From Ornithodoros turicata (Eukaryota; Arthropoda; Arachnida; Ixodida; Argasidae): a stretch of DNA of 64,000 nucleotides. Below the pieces are notes generated by a model, which did not search any database, was not told where the DNA came from, and worked only from the letters and a program-made list of their open reading frames with translations. The stretch is taken from contig NC_088206.1 of the NCBI RefSeq assembly GCF_037126465.1, forward strand, positions 67,893,687 through 67,957,686, given 5' to 3'. Made by a program: the position numbers and the translations under genes. How positions within the stretch are numbered: the stretch's first letter is position 1; the number at the start of each line of letters is the position of its first letter. This document shows, piece by piece, positions 25,040-35,802 of the stretch.

Positions 25040-25250
25040 GGGGTTTAGTATGAGTCCTGAGCCGACTTCACGGGGAACCGTGCCGACATTCGTCTCGAAA
25101 GTCTTCGGAAAACCCAGGGAAAACCTCGGTAGGAAAACCGGTGGTAGGATTCGAACCCACCACCTCCCAGGCTTCAGCACGAGCTTGGCTACCACCAACG
25201 AGCGTGACGTCTTTATACCCGCTCGGCCATGCTGGCGGATTGAAGTGTTC
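25040..25250 (-). mobile_element. tRNA-derived SINE with intact tRNA-like head
   Basis: Read on the minus strand, it starts ATGGCCGAGCGGGTATAAAG (A box) and has GGGTTCGAATCCT (B box). TTTTCCCTGGGTTTTCC, AATGTCGGCACGGTTCCCCG and AAGTCGGCTCAGGACTCAT follow. The A box resembles tRNA-Ser/Leu. It lies between B and C. Confidence 0.75.
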
Positions 25251-25877
25251 TAAATAAGAATCTTAAAAAACAAAAACAAAAAAACGCAGTATGTACCAAT
25301 CAAACTATCCAACGGACAGATCAGTGATGTGCACCAAACATTAACTGATAACATGCTCGTACACTGATAAAAAAAGGTAGCAGGGTTCGAACCAAAACCT
25401 GACTGAGACCCGCCGTCCACGGACAGTGGCGTATACGACGACGATTGTTATTTCGACGAAGCTATCTCGCCACATGAAACACACGAATTATATAGATAAG
25501 CTTTTATTTCTTACGCTTTTCACGTTCATACGTATACAATCTCCTCTTGATTCTCGTACTATATTTCATATCACATCAAGTATCACATTCACGTCACATC
25601 AACACGTGATTCGACAGCTGGTCTGAAGTGTCCCACCAAAACAATAAACCTTGCGTGTTTGCTTTCGAGACAACAAGGCTGTCATTCATTTATGACTAAT
25701 GTCGCAGCAGTAGCATTGCTTCTTATAGAAAAGAAGGCGAAATCACAGATAGGCAAGGCACCAAAAACATCACGATGCATATTGGTTGCATGAGCATAAA
25801 CTGCCATTAGCAGTTCTTTCATAGGCTCGGGATATATGGCTTTCGGGCTACATGGGTACTCATCGTCATTCCAACCA

Positions 25878-28742
25878 TCATCCCAGCGAGCGGACGATAT
25901 CTGCCAAAGGTTCGACAATGTTGATTGCTCCCAAGGCACTGCTGTCGATCTTTTGCAAAGGCCGTATGGTCTTGCACGCCTGCGAGCCGTGTCTGTATGG
26001 CCCGCATGCCAGTTGGAGGAGGTCGCCGAAGACGTGGTCCATGATTTGCGTAAAGAACTTGATGACATCTTGTCTGCCACATTCCGACTTCAATGCTTCG
26101 GCTGAGCAGTCTAGGAGGTCATAGTAGTAGCTGTGGAACAGAAAAGGGTCACTGTACTGTTCGATGTGATCTTAATAACATAGCGATGGCTGTAGTGTGG
26201 ATGTAAGGTCTTGTTAACATATTCTGTGATCAAGAAGCCTCTCGACTGAGTAGGGAAACCTTTCCACATTTTTTTTTTACACCAACAAACCAACAGACAA
26301 GACTGAGGGGGACCAGTAACGTGAATTTCTGGTAACTCTATGCGAGGGTGCAGACGTGTTAATGTGAACTTACACGTGGGTTTACTCTCTGGGTTTAACT
26401 GTTCAGTTGGAATAATCATGTTCAGGATTCCACATTACGTTCAGTTTTATCTAAACATGTCGCTCCGTGATTATTTCTTGAAGTGCGTCTTTTTTATTTT
26501 TTTTTATTTTTTCTATGGAGATATTGAGTTGCATCAGTGACTGCTCAGTCCACTGCTCCATTTCCATCAGAATCCCGATTATCGTTGTAATCATTTTCAT
26601 GATTACTAGCCATTATTAATCATTTCTGTTACACATTGTGAGAAGAGTACTATGCCCCTCAATTTATCTCGCTGGTCACAATGACCTGAAATTGTGGATT
26701 CAGAAAACGGTTGCGTTCCTCGCGCCATCGTCATTGTACTTAATCTACGCACTTCGACCTTGGCCTTCATAAACGTTTACGTTCGCCGCGAGCGTTGCGA
26801 GGTTCGCCCCGCGAACGTTTCCTTGCGCTACTATGTCGTATAATACGTGACAATACTGACCAACACGCGTAGTTGATCTTCTGCTTCGAAGGGGCTTTCT
26901 CCACTGCTGTTTCAAATGAGGCGAATGCGTCGTTAATGCAGCGGTGCAACCTGGGTCCCGCCTTGTTTATACACGCTATGTTGTTTATATACACTGGAAA
27001 GGAAAACAAATACGAGTGTTACTTTCGGCGTTTGATGGTGGCTGTTCAAGACAACAGCGAGCGACAGTATATAGAGTTGCTTTTCAAATAAAAAGTGCAG
27101 GGGGACGAAGTAGGGGAATTACCAATACCTAAAGTTACAAGTGGGTGTTTTACTCAGGATATCCATCTCTATATACTGGTCACATGATACCACGTGACCT
27201 GTTGTCTGTGTTTGCGGTACGCTGAAATTCTGTAACCACCGCAGTAACACTGCTAAAGAAAAAGTACTTCAAAAAAAGTAAACTTCACAAAACGTTACAA
27301 CGATTTTAGAGATTTAATATAATTTCGAAAAGAGTTTCCCCAAAAATTCCCACTAATGATGGCCCTGTAAATGATGATAGTTGGTGTATTTACACAGCGA
27401 GACAACTATAGCCCTATATAACGCTACCGCGTTTAAATGCGTTTCGGACAGTGGCCAATCATGCATTCTTTTTTCCTCAAAAACTATTACGTTCCGACGG
27501 ATTAACAGTTTAACACAGTCGGTTACCCGTAATTCTCAATCGCATACTATGAAAATCTCAAAACCAGTCGACGGCTTAACATTCCCCCTCTGGTCAACGT
27601 GCGAAGTCACCCGGAACTCATCAGGTACCTCACTCATGCGACGCGTCCCTGTTTTTCAACTCAAAATTGCGTGACAACGTTCAATTTTTCACCTTTATAG
27701 TTCGCAGAAGTGTGATTGCAACTTTCCTCGTAGTCTGCCAGCGCTGCGCGAAGTCCCAGCAGCGCCACCGCACGGGAAAATCCTTGTAGACAACGAAGGG
27801 TGAAGTTTTCGGCGCAGACGACTTGGCTTATGTACAAACTGAAAGGTTGTTATGGAATACAATCGTAAGCTAAAACTGCTTTTATGAAGAGCAACTTCAA
27901 GTTCAAGCTTCTGCGTTGAAGGGCCGCGTACTTGCACTGCTTGGCGTATCCTTCAATGTCTTCTGCTAAGTGTGTGGTGTTGTAGTACGGTATGAAGTCC
28001 ATCCCGCAAGAGCGAATATGGCCAGTCGAGCATCCCGGAGCGTCATTAAACTGACAGAGACACTGACCTGTAAAAAGCGTACATTTTTTTAAAGTTCCGT
28101 ACTCCTCTTTTGATAACCGGTTAATGCATTAGAATAGTTACAGTGTAATTAGTTGACAGCTGAACAGTTGAGGGTTGAACTCGAAAACTTGTTCCAGCAC
28201 TTAGCTATATATATACCGTGTCTATAAACAGAGGATTTTCCCATTGCCCACGTAAAATCCTCAGAGAATTTTCCATGGGTCCCAGCACCACGATGTGAGT
28301 TAATTTAAGGTCATTCTGCTGCACGTGGAATGCCAATTCTCGGTTGGGAAGAGCGACTGGGTAGTCGAAGTCCCGGCAAAATGACTCTCTAGGAAACTGG
28401 GGTGTGCAAAATATTGCAATACCTGCGTAGCTTATCTACAGTTACCTTAACAAAAAGCGGCAACTATAGTTACTGTTACGTTTATAGAAAAGTGTCTATA
28501 ATTACCGCAAGAAGTAACTAGTTACAATTACGAGTTATTCCTAACTTAACTACTATATCAAAGACTGCAAAAAAAAAACACTTTCTAACTTTCACTTTCT
28601 CAGGCGTTAAGTGCTTTCCAAAGCACTTTCTGGTCTGCCTGAGAAACTGCACAAACAGACTATGGGAAACGATAAAGGCTACAAGAAAAGACTCACCTGA
28701 CCCATAGACTAGCAGAAGGGAAAGCAACGCCACGAATCTCAT
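25878..28742 (-). CDS. Gene C: secreted cysteine-rich protein, C/F/G/H subfamily
   Basis: Exons (minus): 28742-28697, 28067-27932, 27838-27693, 26993-26861, 26130-25878, giving 237 residues with phases 1, 2, 1, 2. The signal peptide is MRFVALLSLLLVYGSG. Exon 2 has QCLCQFNDAPGC, then SCGMDFIPYYNTT (sequon). Exon 3 has VVCAENFTLRC, GFSRAVALLG and YEESC. Exon 4 has IACINKAGPRLHRCIN and ends INYACC. Exon 5 has YYYDLLDC, SECGRQDV and FGDLLQLACGPYRHGSQAC, ending IVRSLG. Compared with A/B/E it lacks the middle cysteine of exon 3 and gains one in exon 4 (LHRC) and one in exon 5 (LLDC). Unlike F and G it still has cysteines at the start of exon 2, for 16 in all. A weak TTTAAG lies about 65 nt upstream of the ATG. 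Intron 2 is 93 nt. Role unknown; presumed extracellular. Confidence 0.85.
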
Positions 28743-29487
28743 CTTGCTGGGCTTCAATAGCGTGGAACTGAATCTTGTTCTGGTCTGCAACTCCATTCGA
28801 AGCTTAAATCCTCTTTCCCGCGCAACTTTCCACGTGATCCAAGCCACGTTCTCAACACTATAGGGACCTTGACTTTGAAAGATGAACCGTTTAATTTCTA
28901 GCCGCAGCCGCTTTACACTTCCAAATTGTGAGGGCACGAAATTAACGTTCGAAGGTCGAAGGTGCGCTTTGGGGCTTAACGACTTCCACGTGATGTATAC
29001 CTCTGGCGATTTCTCGCACTTATTATGGCGCCCCGAACAGGGAGCCTTCAGTCGGGGTTTCATAACATAATGTATAATGCAGGAAACGCTACATCTATCA
29101 CATCCGTCGCATGACTTCGAGACCTTGGTCAACGCATGACTCGGCCGTCGTATTAACTGACAGGTCTGATCTATCGTTACATACTATACTTCGAGATTGA
29201 AAGGCGTGCAGGCACAGCATAATGTTAATGTGAATGATAGCTAAGTGCGAGCAATTAACCCTTTTGTCTCGGATGGTTTTTGAGGCGACAGCACTTTGTG
29301 TCACATTAAGATTAATAGCGGTGTTCCCTGTGTTTTCCGTAACTTCATTTTTGTTTCGTTAGGTTCGTTTCACTGAGAGGGAAACCCTATCAGCGAACCC
29401 GCTGGGCGCTCGCACACTGCGTTTCGTAAGTTCAGAAGGCCACGAAGTAAATATAGTTATGAAGGAATGAAACGCAAACACCGAAGG
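28743..29487. other. Upstream region of gene C, no other gene
   Basis: An open frame runs through on the minus strand because exon 1 of C happens to read open into its flanks. I see no separate gene here. Confidence 0.4.
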
Positions 29488-29489
29488 TA

Positions 29490-29625
29490 GGGGAAGCAAA
29501 AAAATGGGAAATTTATTACAATTTAAGCTATTAGAGAGTAATAATTTTTAGTCTAATAGTGAAAGGTGTAATAGTTTTCTATAATAGCTTACGTTATAAT
29601 AAATCACCCCCTTTTTTGGTTCCCC
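29490..29625. mobile_element. Short MITE, GGGGAAGC ends, TA target duplication
   Basis: The ends are GGGGAAGCAAAAAAATGGG and the complement of GGGGAACCAAAAAAGGGGG, bordered by TA at 29488-29489 and 29626-29627. The interior is AT-rich and partly palindromic. Confidence 0.65.
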
Positions 29626-29627
29626 TA

Positions 29628-29860
29628 CACTGTTAAAACAGAACTTCACCACATAGCACGCTTCTAGCCGACCATGATTCCGAATAATATCATTCTGTGT
29701 CCTGCTTTGTTGAAAACAGCGGGCAGGCGCCTATCTGGGACAAGCATAATGTGTCTCAGATATGCGCCTCCTCCCATTTTCAATAAGTCAGTGCAGAGAA
29801 TGATTATCATTCGATTGGCTATAGGAGCGTGCTATGTGGTGAAGTTCGGTTTTAACAGTG
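29628..29860. mobile_element. CACTCTTAAAA-type palindromic MITE, diverged copy
   Basis: Ends CACTGTTAAAACAGAACTTC and its imperfect complement, TA on both sides. Its left TA is the same dinucleotide as the right TA of the neighbouring MITE, so one inserted at the edge of the other. Confidence 0.75.
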
Positions 29861-30020
29861 TACCTTCGTTGTTTGCCTTTCATTATTCCTTCATAACTTC
29901 ATGCGTGTGCGTGTATGTGAAAAAATCTAAAATCAAACCCTCAGGTGGGCAAAATTATTCCGCAAACCGACCGCAACCTACCCAACCAAACTGCTCATTC
30001 ACACTTCAAGCAGGGGTAAC

Positions 30021-30026
30021 TTTATT
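30021..30026 (-). terminator. Poly(A) signal AATAAA of gene D
   Basis: AATAAA on the minus strand, 85 nt beyond the stop codon of gene D. Confidence 0.5.
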
Positions 30027-30110
30027 CCCTCTCTCCCAGACAGCAACCTCTCCCTCGCAACCAGATGTTATCAACGTCTTCTTGGCCACGCGTTGAGAGA
30101 GGAGAACGAT

Positions 30111-33100
30111 TCAGGTGTACTTGATCTCCCACGACTTGAGGATATCGTGGATGGGACCTGCGAGGCCCTCGGTTTGTTTTGCATCCACAGTGGAGGATAC
30201 CTGGGGAAGGGCCTTGCACCACATGGTATCCCAGTCGAATCCAGCACACGCGGGCATGATTCCGCGCCCGACGGTTTGATTGAACATGTCGTCGTACAGA
30301 CGCATGGCTTTGTCGTCTCCGGGACACTCCTTGTTTACGACGTCCATTGCCTGTTTACGAAACGTGGAGTATGCGCTGGAAGAGTGCAGAACATGTGTTT
30401 GAAATGAGTAATTGGACCTTCCTGTGGTGCATCGTAACCAGGGTACACTCTTAAAAATGAACTTCACCACATAGCACGCTCCTTGCCAACCATCACCCTG
30501 AATGACAACGTTCTCGCCCTAGATTTGTTGAAAACGGGAGGAGGAGCCTATTTTGTGCCATTATGCACGGCACAAAATAGGCTCCTCCTCCCGTTTTCAA
30601 CAAATCAGGGGCGAGAACGTTGTCATTCGGGATAGTGGTTGGCTAGGAGCGTGCTATGTGGTGAAGTTCATTTTTAAGAGTGTAGGGGCATGATTTAAAT
30701 ACGTTGTAATTAAAATAGCATTTAAAATGTAAATACTTGTTTTATATTTTGTATTTATGTACAGACTTGAAAGATGCGTTTATAATTATATTTCAATACC
30801 AGTTTTGGTGTATTTATTTTTGTGAATACTTTATAAGTGCTCCTAAATACGCAAGATACCGACTCACATCTTAAAGTTACCCTGGATTCTACGGCCGAAC
30901 GGAAGATACCTGGAATATGCAGCATTCGAGAAACTTCTAATATTAGAATCGCCATCATAATCTAACAAATAAACGCTATTGTTTCTTGTATTTCTTGTGC
31001 TTCATTTCTCGAGTTCCAGATGACATCTTCCTCACAGTATTTATGGTAGTAGTTACGTCATTTAAACACTCCTGTCGAAAAGTATTTATGCAGAGTATTT
31101 AAATACCTCTTTCAACAAAGTATTTTGTATTTGTATTTAAATACTTAAAAAATAAATAATATATACTCGGAAAGTATATCTATGCCCATCCCTGATCGTA
31201 ACTAAGCTTTTCAGATTAGCCGCAGCGTTACGCAGACGTTACAGCTGTCGGTGCAGCGTTTACGTAACTCAACACATAAATGTATGTATTACATGATGTA
31301 TTACATAACTGTACCAGGAAAGCGTTGTTAACCAGAATTGACTTTAATTGGCAGTGACACGCTGGGGTCTTCTATCTGAACCACAGATACCTCGTTCGCG
31401 ATACCACTCAAAAATTGCAACGATCGTTGCCTCGAGGAAGAGTGTACAACCATTCACTTGCTGTGCCCGAGGCAGGTGACAGCACTGTCGCCTGTTTCGT
31501 CGTTTTCATCAAAACGAAATCGTCCTACGGTGCATAAGCAGCTGTAAGCGTTCTTTTATGCAGACGTGACGTTTTTATACTTTCATATACGGTCAAAGTG
31601 GAAATTATGTTAAGCTACTACATACTATTACACCAGCTACAACTGCAACTGCAACAGATACGTTGAGGTTTTACAGGCTGCAGTAAACCTCTGTATTTTG
31701 TCCTTGCATGTAAAAATTTTATGTTAAAGGGACTATGAAACGACTTTTTCCTCTCTCTTTTTTTTTTCCTTTGACAGGGGAGATGTTCCCTGAATACTAA
31801 CACGAAATTTTACTTTCGCCAATCGAAAGGTTTTCTCGCGCGAAACTGTAAAGGCGAAGCACCGAAGTTAAAGAAGGCTGATACACCTGGCGGCGCACAG
31901 CGGCGAGCGGCGGCAGAGGAGGTGTTATCACAGCTGCGCCATATGACGTCACCGCTCACCACACGGTACGCCCATGACTTGACGCGGCGCTGCTTCCTCC
32001 GAGCCGTGTCCAATCACAATTCAGCAACAAAGTTTAGAAAAACCACGTGACGCAATGTCCGTCCACTCACAATGCAGCATGGAGGAAAGAAGAAAAGGGG
32101 GCGCCCCAACGGCTCTTCGACAGAAGAGAGAAGCGTGGTGCAAGTGACGTCAGGATAGGAGATGACCTGTAGCTTATTTGGAGCCACGCGGGGGTCACGT
32201 TACCTGAATAACCCAATGAGGTCGCTTTGCACACGCCACTTTGGGAGCCACTTCGGCGCGCCGCCACCACCACACTTCTCCAAGTATTCCGAAACTATGC
32301 TTTGGGCGCTCCCATAGAGATGTGTGTAATCGAAACAGGAAAGCAAGCTGTGATGTCATTGGAGTGGCCCCCAACCTGGGCTTCACTTCTCAGAGCACAT
32401 GGGCCCCTCCTGTCTTTCCTTGCAAGGCAGCAACAAGGAGGTGCTCGTACACCGGCATCGGTCTACAGAAGAGACCGGGTTCGCCTCAGCTTTGAAATAT
32501 TACCCCGTCGCTCATTCAGAGAGGGACCAATGAGGTCGCTCCAGGGGCAATAGGGGAGAGAGGGAAACTACGGAGCTGTGTAGACAGCTGTACGTACTTG
32601 CATAGCGTATCCCTTACCAGCAAGCGTAGTCGATCCTGTCTTTGTAAGACACATCTTTGGCCACCGAGTGGAGACGCATCCGGAAGTCCTGGGTCTCTTT
32701 GTGAATCGAGGGACCTGCCTTGTTGAGACACCCCGTGGCGTCCTTGTACACTACAAACGACCCAGAAGGGTTCTTCAGCAAGGTCTAACTACTACACGGT
32801 GACAATTCACTATCATACTTACGTTGATTGAGAGGAGAACCAGAAGTGCATGTTCCGTCGATGTAGGTAAATAAGTCATGCAGAATTCTGGAGACGATAG
32901 TGCTAAAGAGCAGACTCCAACAGGATTTGACGACCTGGTTCGTGCAAGTTATTTGATCCATGAACAAACTGCGTGACGAGAGAAGGACAAGGGTGAACAT
33001 GAAGGTTTCTCTGGATCGGGCTTTCACAACAGCAGCTACTTTATTTTGGCGATGGTGATTCGTATGTTCCGTCGCCGGATGTGGATACTTTTCCCCCATT

Positions 33101-35558
33101 TCCCGCTGTAATTTGGTAAAAACGTGACGATGGGTTGCACAGTGAGGGCCGAAGTCCCACATTGTCCATAAACGTTACTATAGTCACACTCTTAAAACTG
33201 AACTTCACCACATAGCACGCACCTAGCCAACCATCATCCCGAATGAGAACGTTCTCGCCCCTGATTTGTTGAAAACGGGAGGAGGAGCCTATTTGTGCCG
33301 TGCATAATAGACACAAAATAGGCTCCTCCTCCCGTTTTCAACAAATCAGGGGCGAGAACGTTGTCATTCGGGATGATGGTTGGCTAGGAGCGTGCTATGT
33401 GGTGAAGTTCATTTCTAAGAGTGTGGTTACATAAGTCAAAGGTTACATAAGTCATACACTTGCCTCCGCCTAGAGCCCTGCGCGGATGAGGTTTTTGGCA
33501 TCCGCATCCGACCCGCATCCGCGCACACGTTATCCGCATCCGATCCACATCCGCACCATACACAACAGTTTACATCCGCATCCGATCCGCTGAGCAAAAC
33601 GCACCATCCGCATCCGATCCGCAAAAATCCGCACGTTTCCAAAGACGCGTAAAGACCGCCGGAAGCATGTTGGTATAATTTCGGATGCCTCCATGCTGTC
33701 ACGGAAGGACTCAGTCATGACGACAAGCAAAGGTAAACCTTTCAACAAACGCGATATGGAGAGACCTCTGGAACGCGTGGAACGCTACCTCGTCGGCGCT
33801 CGCGCGGTTCGAGACGCCTGAACGCTACCTCTAACCGTCTTGACGCCGTGCATGGTCAAAGGTGAACCAGAGCATGCGCTTGCTGTCGGCTGTCGTCGCG
33901 CAATACAAATAAATTGCGGGTGGAAAAATTACAGCACGCGGTATATCCGCATCCGATCCGCTGCCTTCGTATCCGCATCCGATCCGCATCCGACCTCGAG
34001 CCATCCGCATCCGATCCGCACACCGCAGAAAGTGCTAAATTTTCATCCGAATCCGCAAGTATATTGCGGATATCCGCGGATATCCGCTTCCATCCGCGGA
34101 TGGTGCAGGGCTCTACCGCCCCCACGCAAGAATCGCTCCGCGTGCGCGAATGTAGCGCGGCGGGGCCAACTGGGGACAGGGGAGATAGAGAGAGAGAGAG
34201 CAGGCACTACATCGCGAAACGGGGGCGTCGTGCGAAGGCTGGTAGCCAATCGCATGAGCCTTCCACGGATGAGAGAGGGCGGTTCCAGTTGTACGGCTTA
34301 AGTTGTCACTAACTATAGTGCCTTCAGGCCAGATAGTTGGTGGGCTGTATTCGAACACAGACCAAGTAATTTTTGAAAAATGAGGTGCGTTAACCAAGCG
34401 GTTAACGTGTCAACTTCTGAAAGAACGCTTGGTTCAATACTCCCTGGCAGGTTCACACTTTGCACGCTTGGTGCCGCTACGCGAAAGTTCAATGTAGAGC
34501 CGTTTATAGGGAGAGTTTGGCCATTGGGAGAAGCCTGTTTTAAGGTGCGCCATTGGAAGTCACACGGCGCAAAGGCCATTGCCGCCATTTTAGGGCGGAG
34601 CTACCGCCTTGAAGTCTCCCCGTGCCGCCGTGGCTCACCCTTCATTCCGGTAAAGTGAGGGGAGCCATGTCTGACGTCACTGCGGGCACACAAAAGATCA
34701 AGGAATGGCCAAATTATGTCCATAAACAGCTCTGGTTCAATGGCCGTTAGTCTCAATGACATTCAAACTCTGTCCTTGCTACAGGGGTATACTTTGGTTC
34801 TTCGAGCTAGAGTCACTAAATAGGTGTACAGAGTATGGCATTCCTTTTCCGCGAGGGAGCCGCCGTTCGGTGTCCGCGATTGGGCCCCCCGGTCATACCA
34901 CGTGGTTTCTCCTTCCAAGAACGCGCCGTCCATCTTGAGTCCCCTCCATCCAGAGCCGGTTCCCTCGTTTGCGAGCTGGCTCGACTGCCCGCAGTTCTCA
35001 GGCGGAGAAGGAGGACATCGGCGTCCCATTGGCGGGCGACGTAGCCACGCCGGACACAAGATGGCGGTCTCGCTCGCCGGCGTGGCTCAGTGTCGCTACT
35101 CTGCCCTCTATTTAATGACTCTTGTTCGAGCAAAGGAAGGACGGAAGGGTGACGACATCTTGAAGGGGGCCACTTGTCGCAAGCGGTAATGGCGCACAGG
35201 CTTTCACATCTCTTCATATCTATTCTACGCGGGAAAGCGTATACAGTACCGCAGACACAGTACGGTTGTACAACGATTTCTCCGTACTCGCATTGCTTCT
35301 TCGTTTCCATATCTCCCGTAGCGATCTTTTCCTGGTGATTGAAGAGGAAATAATCTGAGCCACACTTGTCGAGAGATTTCGGTAAGCACTTGCTGTCGTC
35401 CTCTTGAGCTCCGGAACGAGCTGTAACAACAGGAAGTGTCCAGCTACAAATTCCGACTACTATACCGCTGACTACTGACTAGTAATTGTCAAGTGCTGCT
35501 TACGAATTGATAGACAGACAACGAAGAGCGGTAGGTACAACGACCACACGGCAGACAT
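30111..35558 (-). CDS. Gene D: divergent secreted cysteine-rich family member
   Basis: Exons (minus): 35558-35504, 35420-35288, 32968-32823, 32750-32618, 30375-30111, giving 243 residues. Phases are the same as in the paralogs. The signal peptide is MSAVWSLYLPLFVVCLSI. Exon 2 has SKCLPKSLDKCGSDYFLF but no sequon. Exon 3 has ITCTNQVVKSC and ends DGTC, and has lost the GF.R.V.LLG signature. Exon 4 has TGCLNKAGPSI and ends IDYACC. Exon 5 has AYSTF, KECPGDD, MPACAGFDWDTMWC and ends SWEIKYT; the FGELLGLACG block is gone. It has only twelve mature cysteines, lacking exactly the two that distinguish A/B/E (start of exon 2, middle of exon 3) and both that distinguish C/F/G/H. Intron 3 is 72 nt. The start lies only 245 nt from the end of E, so its promoter is compact, and no clear TATA box is visible. 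Open throughout, so probably functional and fast-evolving. Confidence 0.8.
30446..30682. mobile_element. CACTCTTAAAAA-type palindromic MITE
   Basis: The best-preserved copy, 237 bp, with TA on both sides. Left end CACTCTTAAAAATGAACTTC. The arms pair over nearly their full length, including GGAGGAGCCTATTTTGTGCC and its complement. It lies in intron 4 of gene D. Confidence 0.85.
30685..31197. mobile_element. AT-rich element with TTTAAATAC repeats
   Basis: TATTTAAATAC blocks occur near both ends, and the right end reads CTATGCCCATCCCTG. This resembles the GGGATGGGCA ends of some hAT-like non-autonomous elements. It directly follows the MITE at 30446-30682, in intron 4 of gene D. The borders are approximate. 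Confidence 0.4.
31200..32617. other. Intron 4 of gene D, unclassified repeats
   Basis: TTAAAGGGACTATGAAACGA near 31727 looks like a transposon end. CCAATGAGGTCGCT occurs at 32214 and again at 32528. No coding exon is supported. Confidence 0.3.
33187..33423. mobile_element. CACTCTTAAAA-type palindromic MITE
   Basis: 237 bp, ends CACTCTTAAAACTGAACTTC and its complement, arms nearly identical to those of the copy at 30446. It lies in intron 2 of gene D. Confidence 0.85.
33471..34115. mobile_element. TIR element packed with ATCCGCATCCG repeats
   Basis: The ends are TAGAGCCCTGC and its complement, GCAGGGCTCTA, flanked by CCGCC on both sides (33466-33470, 34116-34120). Sub-terminal blocks (33490-33640 and 33945-34105) are tandem CCGATCCGCATCCG-type units. 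The middle is unique sequence without a transposase. It lies in intron 2 of gene D. Confidence 0.7.
34378..34450 (+). mobile_element. tRNA-like SINE head
   Basis: TAACCAAGCGG (A box) and GGTTCAATAC (B box) are spaced as in a tRNA-Ser/Leu-like gene, but the arms do not close into a good cloverleaf. Probably a SINE remnant in intron 2 of gene D. Confidence 0.4.
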
Positions 35559-35649
35559 GTTGGACTGACTCGAGGCTGCTCGCGTGAAATCGTCGTCGTC
35601 TGCAAAAAAAACAAAAGGAAGAAATACGCAAGACGCAGCTGATACCTTA

Positions 35650-35655
35650 TTTATT
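35650..35655 (-). terminator. Poly(A) signal AATAAA of gene E
   Basis: AATAAA on the minus strand, about 150 nt past the stop of E and about 95 nt before the ATG of D. Termination of E must therefore occur inside the D promoter region. Confidence 0.4.
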
Positions 35656-35802
35656 TTTGTACAAGTACTGGACCTGCGGAGATCATCCCTGAAAGCGCCG
35701 GATGAAACGTTAGTTGCCGTTTGTGGTCGATAGACGGCGAGACTCACCGTCCCGACGACGCCTAGACAAATAGAATATTTACACACAATACATTCCATAG
35801 CA

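Noticed and set aside
28518..29132. 204-codon open frame on the minus strand
   Set aside because: It contains exon 1 of gene C in frame, but the remainder is leader and intron read through. The paralog comparison places the start at 28742 and the donor at 28697.
34816..35310. 164-codon minus-strand frame next to gene D exon 2
   Set aside because: Only its first part (35310-35288) overlaps the true exon 2, which ends at a good GTAC donor. The rest is intron read-through in a GC-rich stretch.
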